In this document: positions 25,804-34,627 of the stretch, piece after piece
Layout: each line of letters opens with the position of its first letter
Position numbering within the stretch: position 1 is the stretch's first letter
NCBI RefSeq assembly: GCF_003985145.1
Contig: NZ_ML133536.1
Coordinates: 1-64,000 of the forward strand
Direction: 5' to 3'
Origin: Rhizobium anhuiense
Lineage (GTDB): Bacteria > Pseudomonadota > Alphaproteobacteria > Rhizobiales > Rhizobiaceae
DNA: 64,000 bases
Notes under the pieces: model-generated
Told to the model about the DNA's origin: nothing
Database searches by the model: none
The model's input: only the letters and a program-made list of their open reading frames with translations
Position numbers and translations under genes: made by a program

Positions 25804-25983
25804 GCACAATTCCGCACGGTTTTTTTACCTTGCGCTCAACAGCTTTAGGTTGCTCAAATTCACCGTATCAACGATCTTTCTAGTTAGGGTTTCAATGACG
25901 AGACCGGCAGGAAGGCTAGCCCACCCTGCCCTCGCCGACGCGAAGACCCTTGTTTTCACTATCAACGCAGAAGGGTTGCCGAC

Positions 25984-26655
25984 ATGTCTACAATGTTGAC
26001 CATCAACGTGAAAAACTACGAATCCCAGACGCAAAACTTCTACTTCTTCCAGCAACCGGCAATTTATACCGGCGGCGGGCAAGTCTATTCGAACAGCCTT
26101 TTCTCGCAGTCGCTCGGCAACTACGACAACACCGGCGCGATCCTGACCTTCCAGGTCAACCTGCAATATTATGCCGGCATCCAGCAGGCGAATACACCGC
26201 CGCAAATTGGCGCATCATCTGGCTACTCGTCAGCCAGCCGCGCCATTGATCTTGCTCCGAGTTCGGGTGGCAGCGGTAAACCGAACGACTGGACGACTGC
26301 GACGGTCAATCCGCTCGGACTATCCTCGCCAATCTACGGGGAAGGTGTACAGCCTGGCGCATTCCGCATCACCACGCCGGTTTTCAACTCGCCGCCCTAC
26401 TTCAATGTCGGCTCAGCGGTTGCCGTCAATGGCGGCATCGTGCTCTCCAACTTCGTGCAGGCAAACCCGGCCAGCAATACCGATTGCCAGCCGATCCTGA
26501 AATATTATGTCCAGACCGGCGCCTACACGCCAGGTGTCGTGATGAACTTCACGCAGTCGAGCGTGAACGCGGCGCTTTCCGACTTCACCGGCGGCTATTC
26601 CGTCTGCAACGTCAGCCTGAAATCTGACGGCACCTGGACGACGCAGCTCCAGTAA
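25984..26655 (+). CDS. Beta-rich protein, possibly RhiA-like (first paralogue)
   Basis: 223 residues rich in Ser, Thr, Asn, Gln, Gly and aromatic residues, with no signal peptide. It begins MSTMLTINVKNYESQTQNFYFFQQPA, a pattern reminiscent of the rhizosphere-expressed, quorum-sensing-controlled RhiA protein; this likeness is from memory and tentative. It shares a whole-length layout with the next protein: N-V/F-Y-F/V-FQ near the start, S-GNY, VYAG/YYAG, NPLGLS/DPLGLS, a central VALN/VAVN-G/D segment and a C-terminal Y-V-K-DGT motif. Its context downstream of luxRI and an XRE regulator suggests density-dependent expression. Function unknown. Confidence 0.75.
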   Translation: MSTMLTINVKNYESQTQNFYFFQQPAIYTGGGQVYSNSLFSQSLGNYDNTGAILTFQVNLQYYAGIQQANTPPQIGASSGYSSASRAIDLAPSSGGSGKPNDWTTATVNPLGLSSPIYGEGVQPGAFRITTPVFNSPPYFNVGSAVAVNGGIVLSNFVQANPASNTDCQPILKYYVQTGAYTPGVVMNFTQSSVNAALSDFTGGYSVCNVSLKSDGTWTTQLQ

Positions 26656-26666
26656 ACCTTGGCAGC

Positions 26667-26703
26667 CATGCAGGTGAAGAACCGTCCCCTCTTCACCTGC
26701 ATG
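26667..26703. terminator. 14-bp hairpin between the two paralogues
   Basis: Perfect 14-base arms starting CATGCAGGTGAAGA and ending TCTTCACCTGCATG enclose a nine-base loop. It begins 12 bases after the stop of the first paralogue. There is no T-run afterwards, so it may be an mRNA stabiliser or partial terminator setting unequal expression of the two genes rather than a full stop. Confidence 0.6.
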
Positions 26704-26776
26704 CGCAGCATTCGCGCGTTGCCGCCGCCCGCCGGGCGACGGACAGGCTTGATCTCAGAGGGGATTGTCACACGCC

Positions 26777-27496
26777 ATGACCAGTTCGTCCTACCAGATC
26801 ATCGTTCGGAACTTCTCGCAGACGACGCAATATTTCTATGTTTTCCAGAAGCAGGCGGCATTTCCGTTGCTGCCGAGCCATGGTCCCATCCTCAGCGGCA
26901 GTCTCGGCTGCCAAAGCATCGGCAATTACGCAAGTTCGGGAGCGCAGATAAATTTCGGTTTGGACAGTCAGGTCTATGCAGGTGCCCTCAGCACCAAACA
27001 GGCGGCGTCCCCCTCGCAGCTTATCGCGCTTCTCTCGCTCAATGCCGCCACGCTATCCGTGGTCGGCAGCAGCTCGGCGTTCCGACCGGTTACGCTCACC
27101 ACGGTCGACGGTTCGCCGGACAATTGCACGACCTTGACGCTCGATCCGCTTGGACTTTCCGCGCCCGCCAATCAAGCCGGAGTTGCGATCGGAGGATTTG
27201 GCATAAACGTGCCTTCCTACACGCCGTTGCCGCGTCCCGAGCTCTATTGTGGCGTCGTCGCACTGAACGACAATCAAGCTATCATACTCTCGAGCTTCGT
27301 CGCTCCTTTCCCCAACGCCGTCATGAACTGCATACCGAAACAGATCTTTTTCGTGAAGATGGGCTACCAGCCGGTCGGAAGCACCGTGACTTATGACGAG
27401 AGCAACTCGGCATGCTGCGATTTCACCATCGGCTACGCGAGCTACACCGTGACTTACAAAGCTGACGGAACCTTTTCGGCGACAGGAGGACCGTAG
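26777..27496 (+). CDS. Beta-rich protein (second paralogue)
   Basis: 239 residues from ATG 26777 (MTSSSYQIIVRNFSQTTQYF), paralogous over its full length to the upstream protein but well diverged. It has six or more cysteines, including a CC pair (SACCDFTIGY) and others at SLGCQ, PDNCTT, LYCGVV and MNCIP, which suggests disulfides and an extracytoplasmic site, although no signal peptide is seen. A TTG four codons upstream is an alternative start. It probably forms an operon with the genes on either side. Function unknown. Confidence 0.75.
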   Translation: MTSSSYQIIVRNFSQTTQYFYVFQKQAAFPLLPSHGPILSGSLGCQSIGNYASSGAQINFGLDSQVYAGALSTKQAASPSQLIALLSLNAATLSVVGSSSAFRPVTLTTVDGSPDNCTTLTLDPLGLSAPANQAGVAIGGFGINVPSYTPLPRPELYCGVVALNDNQAIILSSFVAPFPNAVMNCIPKQIFFVKMGYQPVGSTVTYDESNSACCDFTIGYASYTVTYKADGTFSATGGP

Positions 27497-27562
27497 ACCC
27501 AGAGAACCGGATCATCATTGACGCTTGAACAAGCCAACCCTTGAACCGAAAGGAATATAGCA

Positions 27563-27967
27563 ATGTTACGTATCACGTCGAAATTCGCTGGCCAAACAGC
27601 ACGTCGCGATAAAATCGCTGCCGGGCTTGCCATTTCCATCGTCTCTATCCTCGCAACAGCGCTGCCTGCCGCCGCGCAACTCGTTTTTTCGTCCGATTGC
27701 CGGAACTACCAGCCCATTGCGGTCGCCCCGCCGAACGACGCGATCCTCTTCACCAAGCAGCCGGTGCCCCATCCGAACGGAACGGCCTCCGTCTTTGCGA
27801 TCGTCGGAGCCGACACCTATGTCATTCCGGCTGGGGCCAACTCCTGCATCGTCGCCGCTCCCCCCGCCGATGACAATTACTGCTTCATTGCCCGTAACGA
27901 CGACACGATCGACGGCGTCGGTTTTGCCGCCATTCGAAATCCGGGGGGCCTGACCGCCTGCCAGTAA
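27563..27967 (+). CDS. Small exported protein of unknown function
   Basis: 134 residues with a clear Sec signal peptide: positive N-terminus, hydrophobic core AAGLAISIVSILATALPA and an AAA-Q type cleavage site near residue 38. The mature part of about 95 residues has four cysteines (SDCRNY, NSCIV, NYCFI, LTACQ), probably two disulfides. AAAGGA precedes ATG 27563. It follows the two beta-rich paralogues after 66 bases and is likely cotranscribed. I do not recognise the family. Confidence 0.75.
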   Translation: MLRITSKFAGQTARRDKIAAGLAISIVSILATALPAAAQLVFSSDCRNYQPIAVAPPNDAILFTKQPVPHPNGTASVFAIVGADTYVIPAGANSCIVAAPPADDNYCFIARNDDTIDGVGFAAIRNPGGLTACQ

Positions 27968-28020
27968 GGGGTGAATTTCCTACATCCAGCAGTTCTCGTC
28001 CGGTCTTGCGCGAAGGTGAG

Positions 28021-28046
28021 GCGGAAAGTGGAATATCCACCTCCGC
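28021..28046 (+). terminator. Hairpin after the exported-protein gene
   Basis: GCGGA-AA-GTGGA and TCCAC-C-TCCGC pair around an ATAT loop, 53 bases after the stop of the exported protein. It lacks a T-run, so intrinsic termination is possible but not certain. Confidence 0.4.
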
Positions 28047-28646
28047 CCGCTGTCGCGCGCTTGTCACCCTGGCGACCCAATTCTGCACGCTAAGAAGCAA
28101 TCGGTGGGTGAAAGAAACTACAGCTAATGAGCAGTTCATAGGCACTGGCCAGCGGTAATCTTTCAGGTTCCAAGGATTCTATTGACGGCGGCCGCGATAG
28201 CGGCCTCCGTCGGTGAACCAGCCCTTCGTCATGCCGCGCCCCGCCAAGACGCTGACGATTTGCATTCCCGCCGGCATCGAGCAAGGCGGACGGCCCATAG
28301 AGACTGGAATAGAATAAACCTTCGGGAAGCCGGGCAGTAACTTGAGTAAAAGTCTTTTTATGACGGTCTCTTAGTCAGCCTTGGTCTGCCTATGCGCTTG
28401 CCGCTGTGTTCGGAATCTGCCAAGCTAAATAGACACATCTTATTGTGCCCTCCCCCAGCCGGTGAATGCGAAGGTCGCTCCCGGTCTGCCTATCTGCAGG
28501 ATTTGCCGCGCTTGAGCAGATGACTTTCGAACCAGACCGCGAAAAGGCGAAAGATTGCTGTTAACTCCTCTGTGCGCTCTGCCGGCAACCAGGTGAATCC
28601 GAGCGCAATGACCGACCACTCCTCGAACAAGATCTGAGAAGAGACG
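28047..28646. other. Non-coding stretch upstream of nodL, no nod box seen
   Basis: About 600 bases with only unsupported short frames. I looked for the conserved nod box end (AATCAATTTTACC or close variants) on both strands and did not find it. A GC-rich dyad (GGCGGCCGCGATAGCGGCC) lies near 28185. This is the right junction of the block inserted between nodE and nodL. Confidence 0.5.
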
Positions 28647-29219
28647 ATGACACGCAGCCAAAAAGAAAAGATGCTCGCAGGCGAGATGTATAACGCAGCG
28701 GATCCTGAGATCCAAGCCGAGTTGCTCCTCACCGGGGCTTGGCTGAAACGGTACAATGACACGCTGGGCGACCCCGCCGAGCGGTGGCATGCGCTTCTGG
28801 TAGAACGATTGGGGGCTGTCGGGCTTGGAGCTGCTATTCGTCCTCCGTTCCACTGCGATTACGGGTTCAACATCCGTATCGGAGCGTGGGTCTACATCAA
28901 TTTCAACTGCGTCATCCTTGACGTGGCAGCAGTGACTATCGGCGACGGAACCGCAATAGGGCCCGCTGTGCAGATTTATACTGCGGACCATCCACATGAT
29001 CCAGAGCAGCGCCAGGCTGGGTTGCAGTTGGGACGACCGGTCAGCATTGGCAGGCACGTCTGGATTGGTGGTGGAGCAATCATTCTCCCGGGCGTGACGA
29101 TCGGCGATCATGCTGTCATTGGCGCTGGTAGCGTGGTCACTCGAGATGTTCCTGCAGGAAGCACGGCGATGGGAAATCCAGCTCGGGTCAGGGTTGGTGG
29201 ACGCTTGCCGCAATCATAA
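28647..29219 (+). CDS. nodL: NodL, Nod-factor O-acetyltransferase
   Basis: 190 residues of the left-handed beta-helix (hexapeptide repeat) acetyltransferase family, starting MTRSQKEKMLAGEMYNA. Repeats of the I-G-x-x-x type run through the second half (VTIGDGTAIGPAVQIYTADHPHD, VSIGRHVWIGGGAIILPGVTIGDHAVIGAGSVVTRDV). It adds an O-acetyl group to C6 of the non-reducing glucosamine of the Nod factor. It is normally directly behind nodE; here it is 5.2 kb away with no visible nod box of its own, so its flavonoid control is uncertain. Confidence 0.96.
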   Translation: MTRSQKEKMLAGEMYNAADPEIQAELLLTGAWLKRYNDTLGDPAERWHALLVERLGAVGLGAAIRPPFHCDYGFNIRIGAWVYINFNCVILDVAAVTIGDGTAIGPAVQIYTADHPHDPEQRQAGLQLGRPVSIGRHVWIGGGAIILPGVTIGDHAVIGAGSVVTRDVPAGSTAMGNPARVRVGGRLPQS

Positions 29220-29923
29220 AACTAGGCGTCGGGCGAAAATCCGGTGGTAAGGGGTAGTCTCGTTGCTTGTGCGAACGACGATTCTGGGTCGCCATGGCCC
29301 GTGCGACCGTCGGCACTCTGACGCAGTTCTCTTTGCAAATGCGGTCGGGCAGTCGTGCTAAGTGATTTACTGATCGCGTTTGCTACGACCGGCTGCACAT
29401 TGCACCGGACCGCCGGATTCCAGCGTCAGGATCCGGCTGTCCTGTCGAAAACTTAAGGCACCATCTACTGCCGACACACGCGGCCATGTGACCTTTCCTC
29501 GGAGACCGTTTGAAGATAGCCTGCGTTCGTCCCATGCCAAAGCCTCCTTCCCATCGGCGCCCGAAACCAACCTGTCGAATCTAGATCGACTGATGTTTTC
29601 CAGGAGATGCTGGTTCTGCTTCCGATTTATGAGTTGCGAACTGGTCGCATGCGAAGGGGTCAATTACGTTTAAGGCTCAACTCGCAGATACAGACCGCTT
29701 CACCTGCATGAGCACGAATTGTTTTCGTGCGCGCGATGAATGACAATTGCTCGCTCTGAATAGAAATCCACGCGCGGTATGTCGTCGGTAAATATCTTGC
29801 TGTCGCCAGGAACATCTTCAGAAGTAGGCACCGATCACCCGGCGCAGCCTATCGGTCCCACTCTGCAGAAAGCGCCTTTCGCCACGTACAGCGTTGATTG
29901 ACCACCTACCTAAGTACACCTGC
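29220..29923. other. Non-coding stretch between nodL and the nodM nod box
   Basis: About 700 bases. Two overlapping frames of about 97 codons exist on opposite strands (29367-29673), but neither shows a ribosome site or a motif I recognise. Probably decayed DNA. Confidence 0.4.
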
Positions 29924-29970
29924 ATCCATAACGTGGATGATAGCTATCCCAACAATCAATTGTACTAATC
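29924..29970 (+). promoter_or_regulatory. nod box of nodMNT
   Basis: A 47-base element starting ATCCATAACGTGGATG and ending CAATCAATTGTACTAATC. It differs from the nodA box mainly by TTTTACC changing to TTGTACT in the distal half. It lies 96 bases before the nodM start. Confidence 0.9.
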
Positions 29971-30065
29971 TGTTTGGATTTATTAGCACGCGCTGGAGGA
30001 CACGCGCCGAGCGGCGTCCGCCTCCTGATTACCTGTCGGGGGCTCTTGGGACATGGGTGACGAGC

Positions 30066-31892
30066 ATGTGTGGGATTGTTGGCATAGTGGGACATAAGCC
30101 CGTGTCGGAGCGGCTGATCGAAGCCTTGGGGCGGCTGGAATATCGCGGCTATGATTCATCCGGCGTTGCTACGATCTTCGAAGGAGAATTGCACCGGCGC
30201 CGTGCGGAAGGCAAGCTCGGGAACCTTAAAACGAGATTGAAAGAAGCGCCCCTGAGCGGCACTGTCGGCATTGCCCACACACGATGGGCGACCCATGGCG
30301 CACCGACAGAATGCAACGCTCACCCGCACTTTACCGATGGTGTAGCCGTTGTTCATAACGGCATCATCGAAAATTTCTCCAAGCTAAAGGACGCATTGGC
30401 GGAGGTAGGGGCCAAGTTCCAGACTGACACGGACACCGAGGTGATTGCGCATCTCCTGACAAAATTCCGCCGGGATGGCATGGGATGCCTTGAGGCAATG
30501 CATGCCATGTTGAAGTGCGTCGAGGGCGCCTTCGCTCTTGCCATCCTGTTCGAGGATGATCCCGCGACCATTATGGTGGCGCGCAATGGACCACCGTTAG
30601 TGATAGGCCACGGCGATGGTGAGATGTTTCTAGGCTCCGACGCGATCGCTCTTGCTCCGTTCACCAATGACATCACATATCTGAACGATGGCGATTGGGC
30701 TGTTGTAGGCAAAACGAGTGTCCAGGTTTTCGATATCGAAGGCAAAGTCGTTACGCGCCCGCGGCACAGATCGATTGCTACCGCCGACCTGGTCTGCAAG
30801 GGCAATCACCGGCACTTTATGGAAAAAGAAATCTACGAGCAATCCGAGGTCATCGCCGGTGCTCTTGGGCACTACATCAATGTCAAAGATAGTCATGTCA
30901 CAACGACTTCAACCGACATCGATTTCGCCAGGGTTGAGAGCCTCGCGATCGCCGCCTGCGGCACGGCATATCTTGCGGGATTGATTGGCAAATATTGGTT
31001 CGAGCGCTACGCACGCTTAATGGTTGAAATTGATGTCGCCTCTGAATTCCGTTACCGCGAAATCCCGTTGTCGCCGCAGTCGGCAGCGCTCTTCATCTCT
31101 CAGTCTGGTGAGACGGCTGACACGCTTGCATCGCTGCGCTATTGCAAAGCACAGGGTCTGAGAATAGGCGCTGTCGTCAATACCCGAGAATCAACTATTG
31201 CCCGCGAGGCAGATGCCATCTTTCCGATCCTCGCCGGGCCAGAGATCGGCGTTGCTTCTACCAAGGCATTCACTTGCCAGCTTGCTGTTCTCGCGGCGTT
31301 AGCCATCGGCGCAGGCAAGGCGCGAGGCACGATCACAGATGGCGAGGAACAATTGCTCGTCCAAAGTTTGGCGACGTTGCCGAGCGTTATGCGACAGGTG
31401 CTGAACGACATCAAGCCGAAGATAGAGCTCTTGTCACGGGAATTGTCGAATTACCGCGACGTGCTCTATCTCGGCCGCGGCACAAGTTTCCCATTGGCCA
31501 TGGAAGGTGCGCTGAAGCTTAAGGAGGTTTCCTATATCCATGCCGAAGGTTATGCGGCAGGAGAATTAAAACACGGTCCGATCGCATTGGTCGACGAAAA
31601 TATGCCAGTCATCGTCATCGCGCCACATGATCGGTTCTTCGATAAGACTGTCTCCAATATGCAGGAAGTGGCTGCCCGCGGCGGCCGCATCGTTCTGATC
31701 ACAGACGAGACGGGAGCTTCGATGTCGAAACTCCCCACCATGCACACTATCGTATTACCCAATGTCGAGGAGATTATCTCGCCGATGATCTTTTCTCTGC
31801 CGCTGCAGCTTCTTGCGTATCACACAGCGGTCGTCATGGGGGCAGATGTGGACCAGCCGCGGAATCTGGCTAAATCAGTCACAGTCGAATGA
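30066..31892 (+). CDS. nodM: NodM, glucosamine-6-phosphate synthase
   Basis: 608 residues of the GlmS family, from ATG 30066 so that the mature N-terminal nucleophile Cys (MCGIVGIVG) is in place. The glutamine amidotransferase domain (about 1-230; GYDSSGVA, HTRWATHG, NAHPH) is followed by two SIS sugar-isomerase domains (CGTAYLAG, SQSGETADT, and the C-terminal GAD.DQPRNLAKSVTVE tail). It makes glucosamine-6-phosphate, raising the supply for Nod-factor backbone during nodulation alongside the housekeeping GlmS. The in-frame extension to 29898 overlaps the nod box and is not used. Confidence 0.97.
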   Translation: MCGIVGIVGHKPVSERLIEALGRLEYRGYDSSGVATIFEGELHRRRAEGKLGNLKTRLKEAPLSGTVGIAHTRWATHGAPTECNAHPHFTDGVAVVHNGIIENFSKLKDALAEVGAKFQTDTDTEVIAHLLTKFRRDGMGCLEAMHAMLKCVEGAFALAILFEDDPATIMVARNGPPLVIGHGDGEMFLGSDAIALAPFTNDITYLNDGDWAVVGKTSVQVFDIEGKVVTRPRHRSIATADLVCKGNHRHFMEKEIYEQSEVIAGALGHYINVKDSHVTTTSTDIDFARVESLAIAACGTAYLAGLIGKYWFERYARLMVEIDVASEFRYREIPLSPQSAALFISQSGETADTLASLRYCKAQGLRIGAVVNTRESTIAREADAIFPILAGPEIGVASTKAFTCQLAVLAALAIGAGKARGTITDGEEQLLVQSLATLPSVMRQVLNDIKPKIELLSRELSNYRDVLYLGRGTSFPLAMEGALKLKEVSYIHAEGYAAGELKHGPIALVDENMPVIVIAPHDRFFDKTVSNMQEVAARGGRIVLITDETGASMSKLPTMHTIVLPNVEEIISPMIFSLPLQLLAYHTAVVMGADVDQPRNLAKSVTVE

Positions 31893-31969
31893 TCGTGACG
31901 ATTGGTTAGATCGCAACTCGCCTCCGAGAAAATCCACGACTTGATCAGACATCAAATAAGTGAGGTCGT

Positions 31970-32455
31970 ATGCACGAACTTTCGCTCGCCGACGTGCCGT
32001 CGCGAATTGGCCAGGAGCTCGGTAAATCCGAATGGATAACCGTTGATCAAACTACAATCGATCTCTTTGCCGATGCGACACACGATCATCAATTCATCCA
32101 CGTGCACCCGGAACGCGCGGCAGTCGAAAGCCCGTTTGGTGGCACTATCGCTCACGGCTTCCTGACACTCTCGCTTCTGTCGGCGATGAACTTTAGCGGC
32201 ATGCCAAAGATCCGCGAGCAGACCATGGGCCTTAACTACGGCTTAGACCGGGTGCGTTTCATGTCACCAGTTAAGACCGGCAGCCGTGTGCGCGGTCGCT
32301 TCGTTCTCTCTGAATGTCAATTTCGCGGCGCAAGCATGCTGGTGACTACCTACGAGGTTACGGTGGAGATCGAGAACGAGAACCGACCGGCACTCACTGC
32401 TAATTGGATCACTATAATTCAGTTTGATCCGAACGACAGGCCTAAAGGGATTTGA
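31970..32455 (+). CDS. nodN: NodN, MaoC-like hot-dog fold protein
   Basis: 161 residues with the MaoC/R-hydratase signature DHQFIHVHPERA followed by TIAHGFLTLSLLSAM. NodN improves nodulation but its reaction is not established; the fold suggests an acyl-thioester hydratase or dehydratase. It lies 77 bases after nodM in the nodMNT operon. Confidence 0.95.
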   Translation: MHELSLADVPSRIGQELGKSEWITVDQTTIDLFADATHDHQFIHVHPERAAVESPFGGTIAHGFLTLSLLSAMNFSGMPKIREQTMGLNYGLDRVRFMSPVKTGSRVRGRFVLSECQFRGASMLVTTYEVTVEIENENRPALTANWITIIQFDPNDRPKGI

Positions 32456-32622
32456 CGCCAGCTCGCGCCAGCGGGTGTCGACTTGTTGTTTTGGCTGCAC
32501 GCGATTTCGTAGTGTCACGCCGGAATTCTCGATCTGCTGCGTCGGCAATTGCGCGCTGGCATCATCCTTCGGGCAGGCGAAACGGGTTTGAGTTGAATTT
32601 CGCTGTAATGGAGGCTGATTGA

Positions 32623-34071
32623 TTGCATTCGTTCCGTCTGGCCGCTGCGGTGTTGCCGCTACTTTTGTCATCTTGCATGCTCGGGCCCGACCATGCACCG
32701 CCGGAAACGCCTTTGCCGGAGAAGTTTTCCGAGGGTGCAAAACAGAGCGCCGGCGATGTTGCGGTGTCGGCGTGGTGGGATTCGTTTTCAGATCGTACGC
32801 TCAACCAGTACGTTGCCTCCGGCCTGGATGAGAACCTCAGTGTTCAGCAGGCGCTCGAAAGGGTTAATGCCGCCGCCGCGGACGTCACCATCGCTGGCGC
32901 CGGGGGCCTTCCCAAGGCATCACACACGTCAAGCGGCGAGATCGGCAAAGGGGGAGATGTCACGAGCACACAGAATATCTCCAGCGTGCAACTATCGTTG
33001 ACTTGGCTGCTGGACGTATTCGGTCAGTACCGGCGCAGCACTGAAAGCGCACTGGCTTCTCTTGATTCTGCGCATGCGGCTGTCGACGCCGCAAAGCTAG
33101 CTCTAATCAAAGATCTTGTTTCCTCCTACATCGACGCCCGGTACTACCAGCAGCGCGTCTCGATTTCCCGAGCGAACCTGAAGTCCCGCCAGGAGACCTA
33201 CGATTTCACGAATTTTCAAGTCGAAGCGGGAGCGGCTTCCCGGCTGGATGTCTTGCAAGCCGAAGGACTTGTCCGATCGACGATTGCCGAAATACCAAGG
33301 CTAGAACTGAATTTTCGCGTGTCGGCGCATCACATTGCGGCCCTCCTCGCTTTGCCGTCGGAAACAGTGATCAAGCAACTGCAGAAAAGTGAAGGGCAGC
33401 CGGTCTATCGCGGAAAGATCAATGCCGGCATTCCCGCCGATCTTATTCGCAATCGATTCGATATTCGCCAGGCTGAACGGGATCTCGCCGCCGCGACTGC
33501 ACAGATCGGCGTGGCGGAAGCACAGCTTTACCCCGCGATAACGCTCTCCGGCTCGATCACCCCTTCCTATACCAAGCAGCGCGGCCGTCACGGGGGTATC
33601 TTGAAATGGTCCTTCGGGCCGAGCCTCGACCTCCCAATTCTGGACGGCGGCCGTTTGCGGGCAAACGTGGAGACTTCTAAATCGGACGCCGCAGCAGCCT
33701 ACATAAGCTGGAAATTAACCGTCCTGACAGCTGTGCAGGAAGTCGAGGACGCTTTGACAGCCGTCCGACGCGACGTTCACACAGAGAACTCACGTCGCAG
33801 GCAAGTAGAAACGATCGAAGAAGCACTGAAGCTTTCGACGGCCTCGTACACGGATGGCGCCTCTTCTCTCCTCGATGTTCTCGAAGCGCAAAGGCAGGTG
33901 TCCAGCGCTCAGGCGAGCCTCGCTGCGGCGATCCAACAACTGGCCAAGGATCACGTGCGGTTGAATGTAGCAATCCGCGGTGGTTTTGCGGCTCCCAAAG
34001 TCGCGTCACCCAGGGAGGCCTCGACGGTTGCAGCCGCAAATGCAAACATCCAATCCGCACATTCGCAATAG
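32623..34071 (+). CDS. nodT: NodT, outer-membrane efflux lipoprotein
   Basis: 482 residues of the outer-membrane factor (TolC/OprM-type) family. A lipoprotein signal with lipobox LSSC (Cys near 18) is followed by the repeated helical domains (for example QYVASGLDENLSVQQALERVNAA and SLTWLLDVFGQYRR, then LDVLQAEGLV and LDVLEAQRQVS in the two repeats). It probably carries exported compounds across the outer membrane, perhaps with NodIJ. The start is TTG 32623 with GGAGG eight bases upstream. Confidence 0.95.
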   Translation: MHSFRLAAAVLPLLLSSCMLGPDHAPPETPLPEKFSEGAKQSAGDVAVSAWWDSFSDRTLNQYVASGLDENLSVQQALERVNAAAADVTIAGAGGLPKASHTSSGEIGKGGDVTSTQNISSVQLSLTWLLDVFGQYRRSTESALASLDSAHAAVDAAKLALIKDLVSSYIDARYYQQRVSISRANLKSRQETYDFTNFQVEAGAASRLDVLQAEGLVRSTIAEIPRLELNFRVSAHHIAALLALPSETVIKQLQKSEGQPVYRGKINAGIPADLIRNRFDIRQAERDLAAATAQIGVAEAQLYPAITLSGSITPSYTKQRGRHGGILKWSFGPSLDLPILDGGRLRANVETSKSDAAAAYISWKLTVLTAVQEVEDALTAVRRDVHTENSRRRQVETIEEALKLSTASYTDGASSLLDVLEAQRQVSSAQASLAAAIQQLAKDHVRLNVAIRGGFAAPKVASPREASTVAAANANIQSAHSQ

Positions 34072-34275
34072 CCGAGCGCTGGATGCGGGATGGTTTAACC
34101 TGATCACGTCATTAGCGCGCCAGCGCCTGAGTTGTATTGGCGCCGGCCGGGAGGTCGTCCAATCGCGGCACATGCCCTTCACCACCTCCCGCTTACGAGC
34201 AGGGCTTAGAGCTAATGGGATGGTCCGCCCTGTCTCCCGAGAGCATAACGGAGGTGGGCAAAGGAGGGCTGAAAT

Positions 34276-34627
34276 TATGGATCGCAACCAACTGCGCCAA
34301 TGCGCCGTCTTCGGCATCGATATCGGAAAGAACCTCTTCCACGTGGTCGGCCTGGATAGTTCCGGCGCGAGACGCTACTGCAGTTCTTCGAACGAGCGAA
34401 CAGAACGCTTGTCGGAATGGAATCCCGTCCGGGTTCCCAATGGCTTGCGCCAAGTTGCAGACGATGGGGCATTCCGTCCGCATCATCCCGGCGCAGTGAA
34501 GTCTATGTAAAATCGAACAAGAATGACATCATCGATGCTGCGGCGATCGCAGAAGCTGCAAGGCGACCGACGATGCGCTTCGTTGGCATTAAGCAAGCCG
34601 ATCAGGTCGATCTTCAGATGTTGCATT
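34276..34627 (+). mobile_element. IS110-family transposase remnant
   Basis: From ATG 34276 the frame reads MDRNQLRQCAVFGIDIGKNL, the DEDD-type N-terminus of IS110 transposases. The reading then jumps frame at least twice; later frames contain KLQTMGHSVRIIPAQ and VKSNKNDIIDAAAIAEA, both typical of the same protein. It stops where the IS21 end begins. It is therefore a 5' fragment that has decayed and was interrupted by a second element. Confidence 0.85.

Noticed and set aside
28440..29213. Minus-strand 257-codon frame over nodL
   Set aside because: It is the antisense shadow of nodL; no family features and poor composition.
29367..29673. Opposed 97-98-codon frames in the nodL-nodM gap
   Set aside because: No ribosome site, no recognisable motif, and both strands open equally.
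31940..31954. FNR/FixK-like TTGAT..ATCAA before nodN
   Set aside because: Spacer is five bases rather than four, and nodN is already in the nodM operon.
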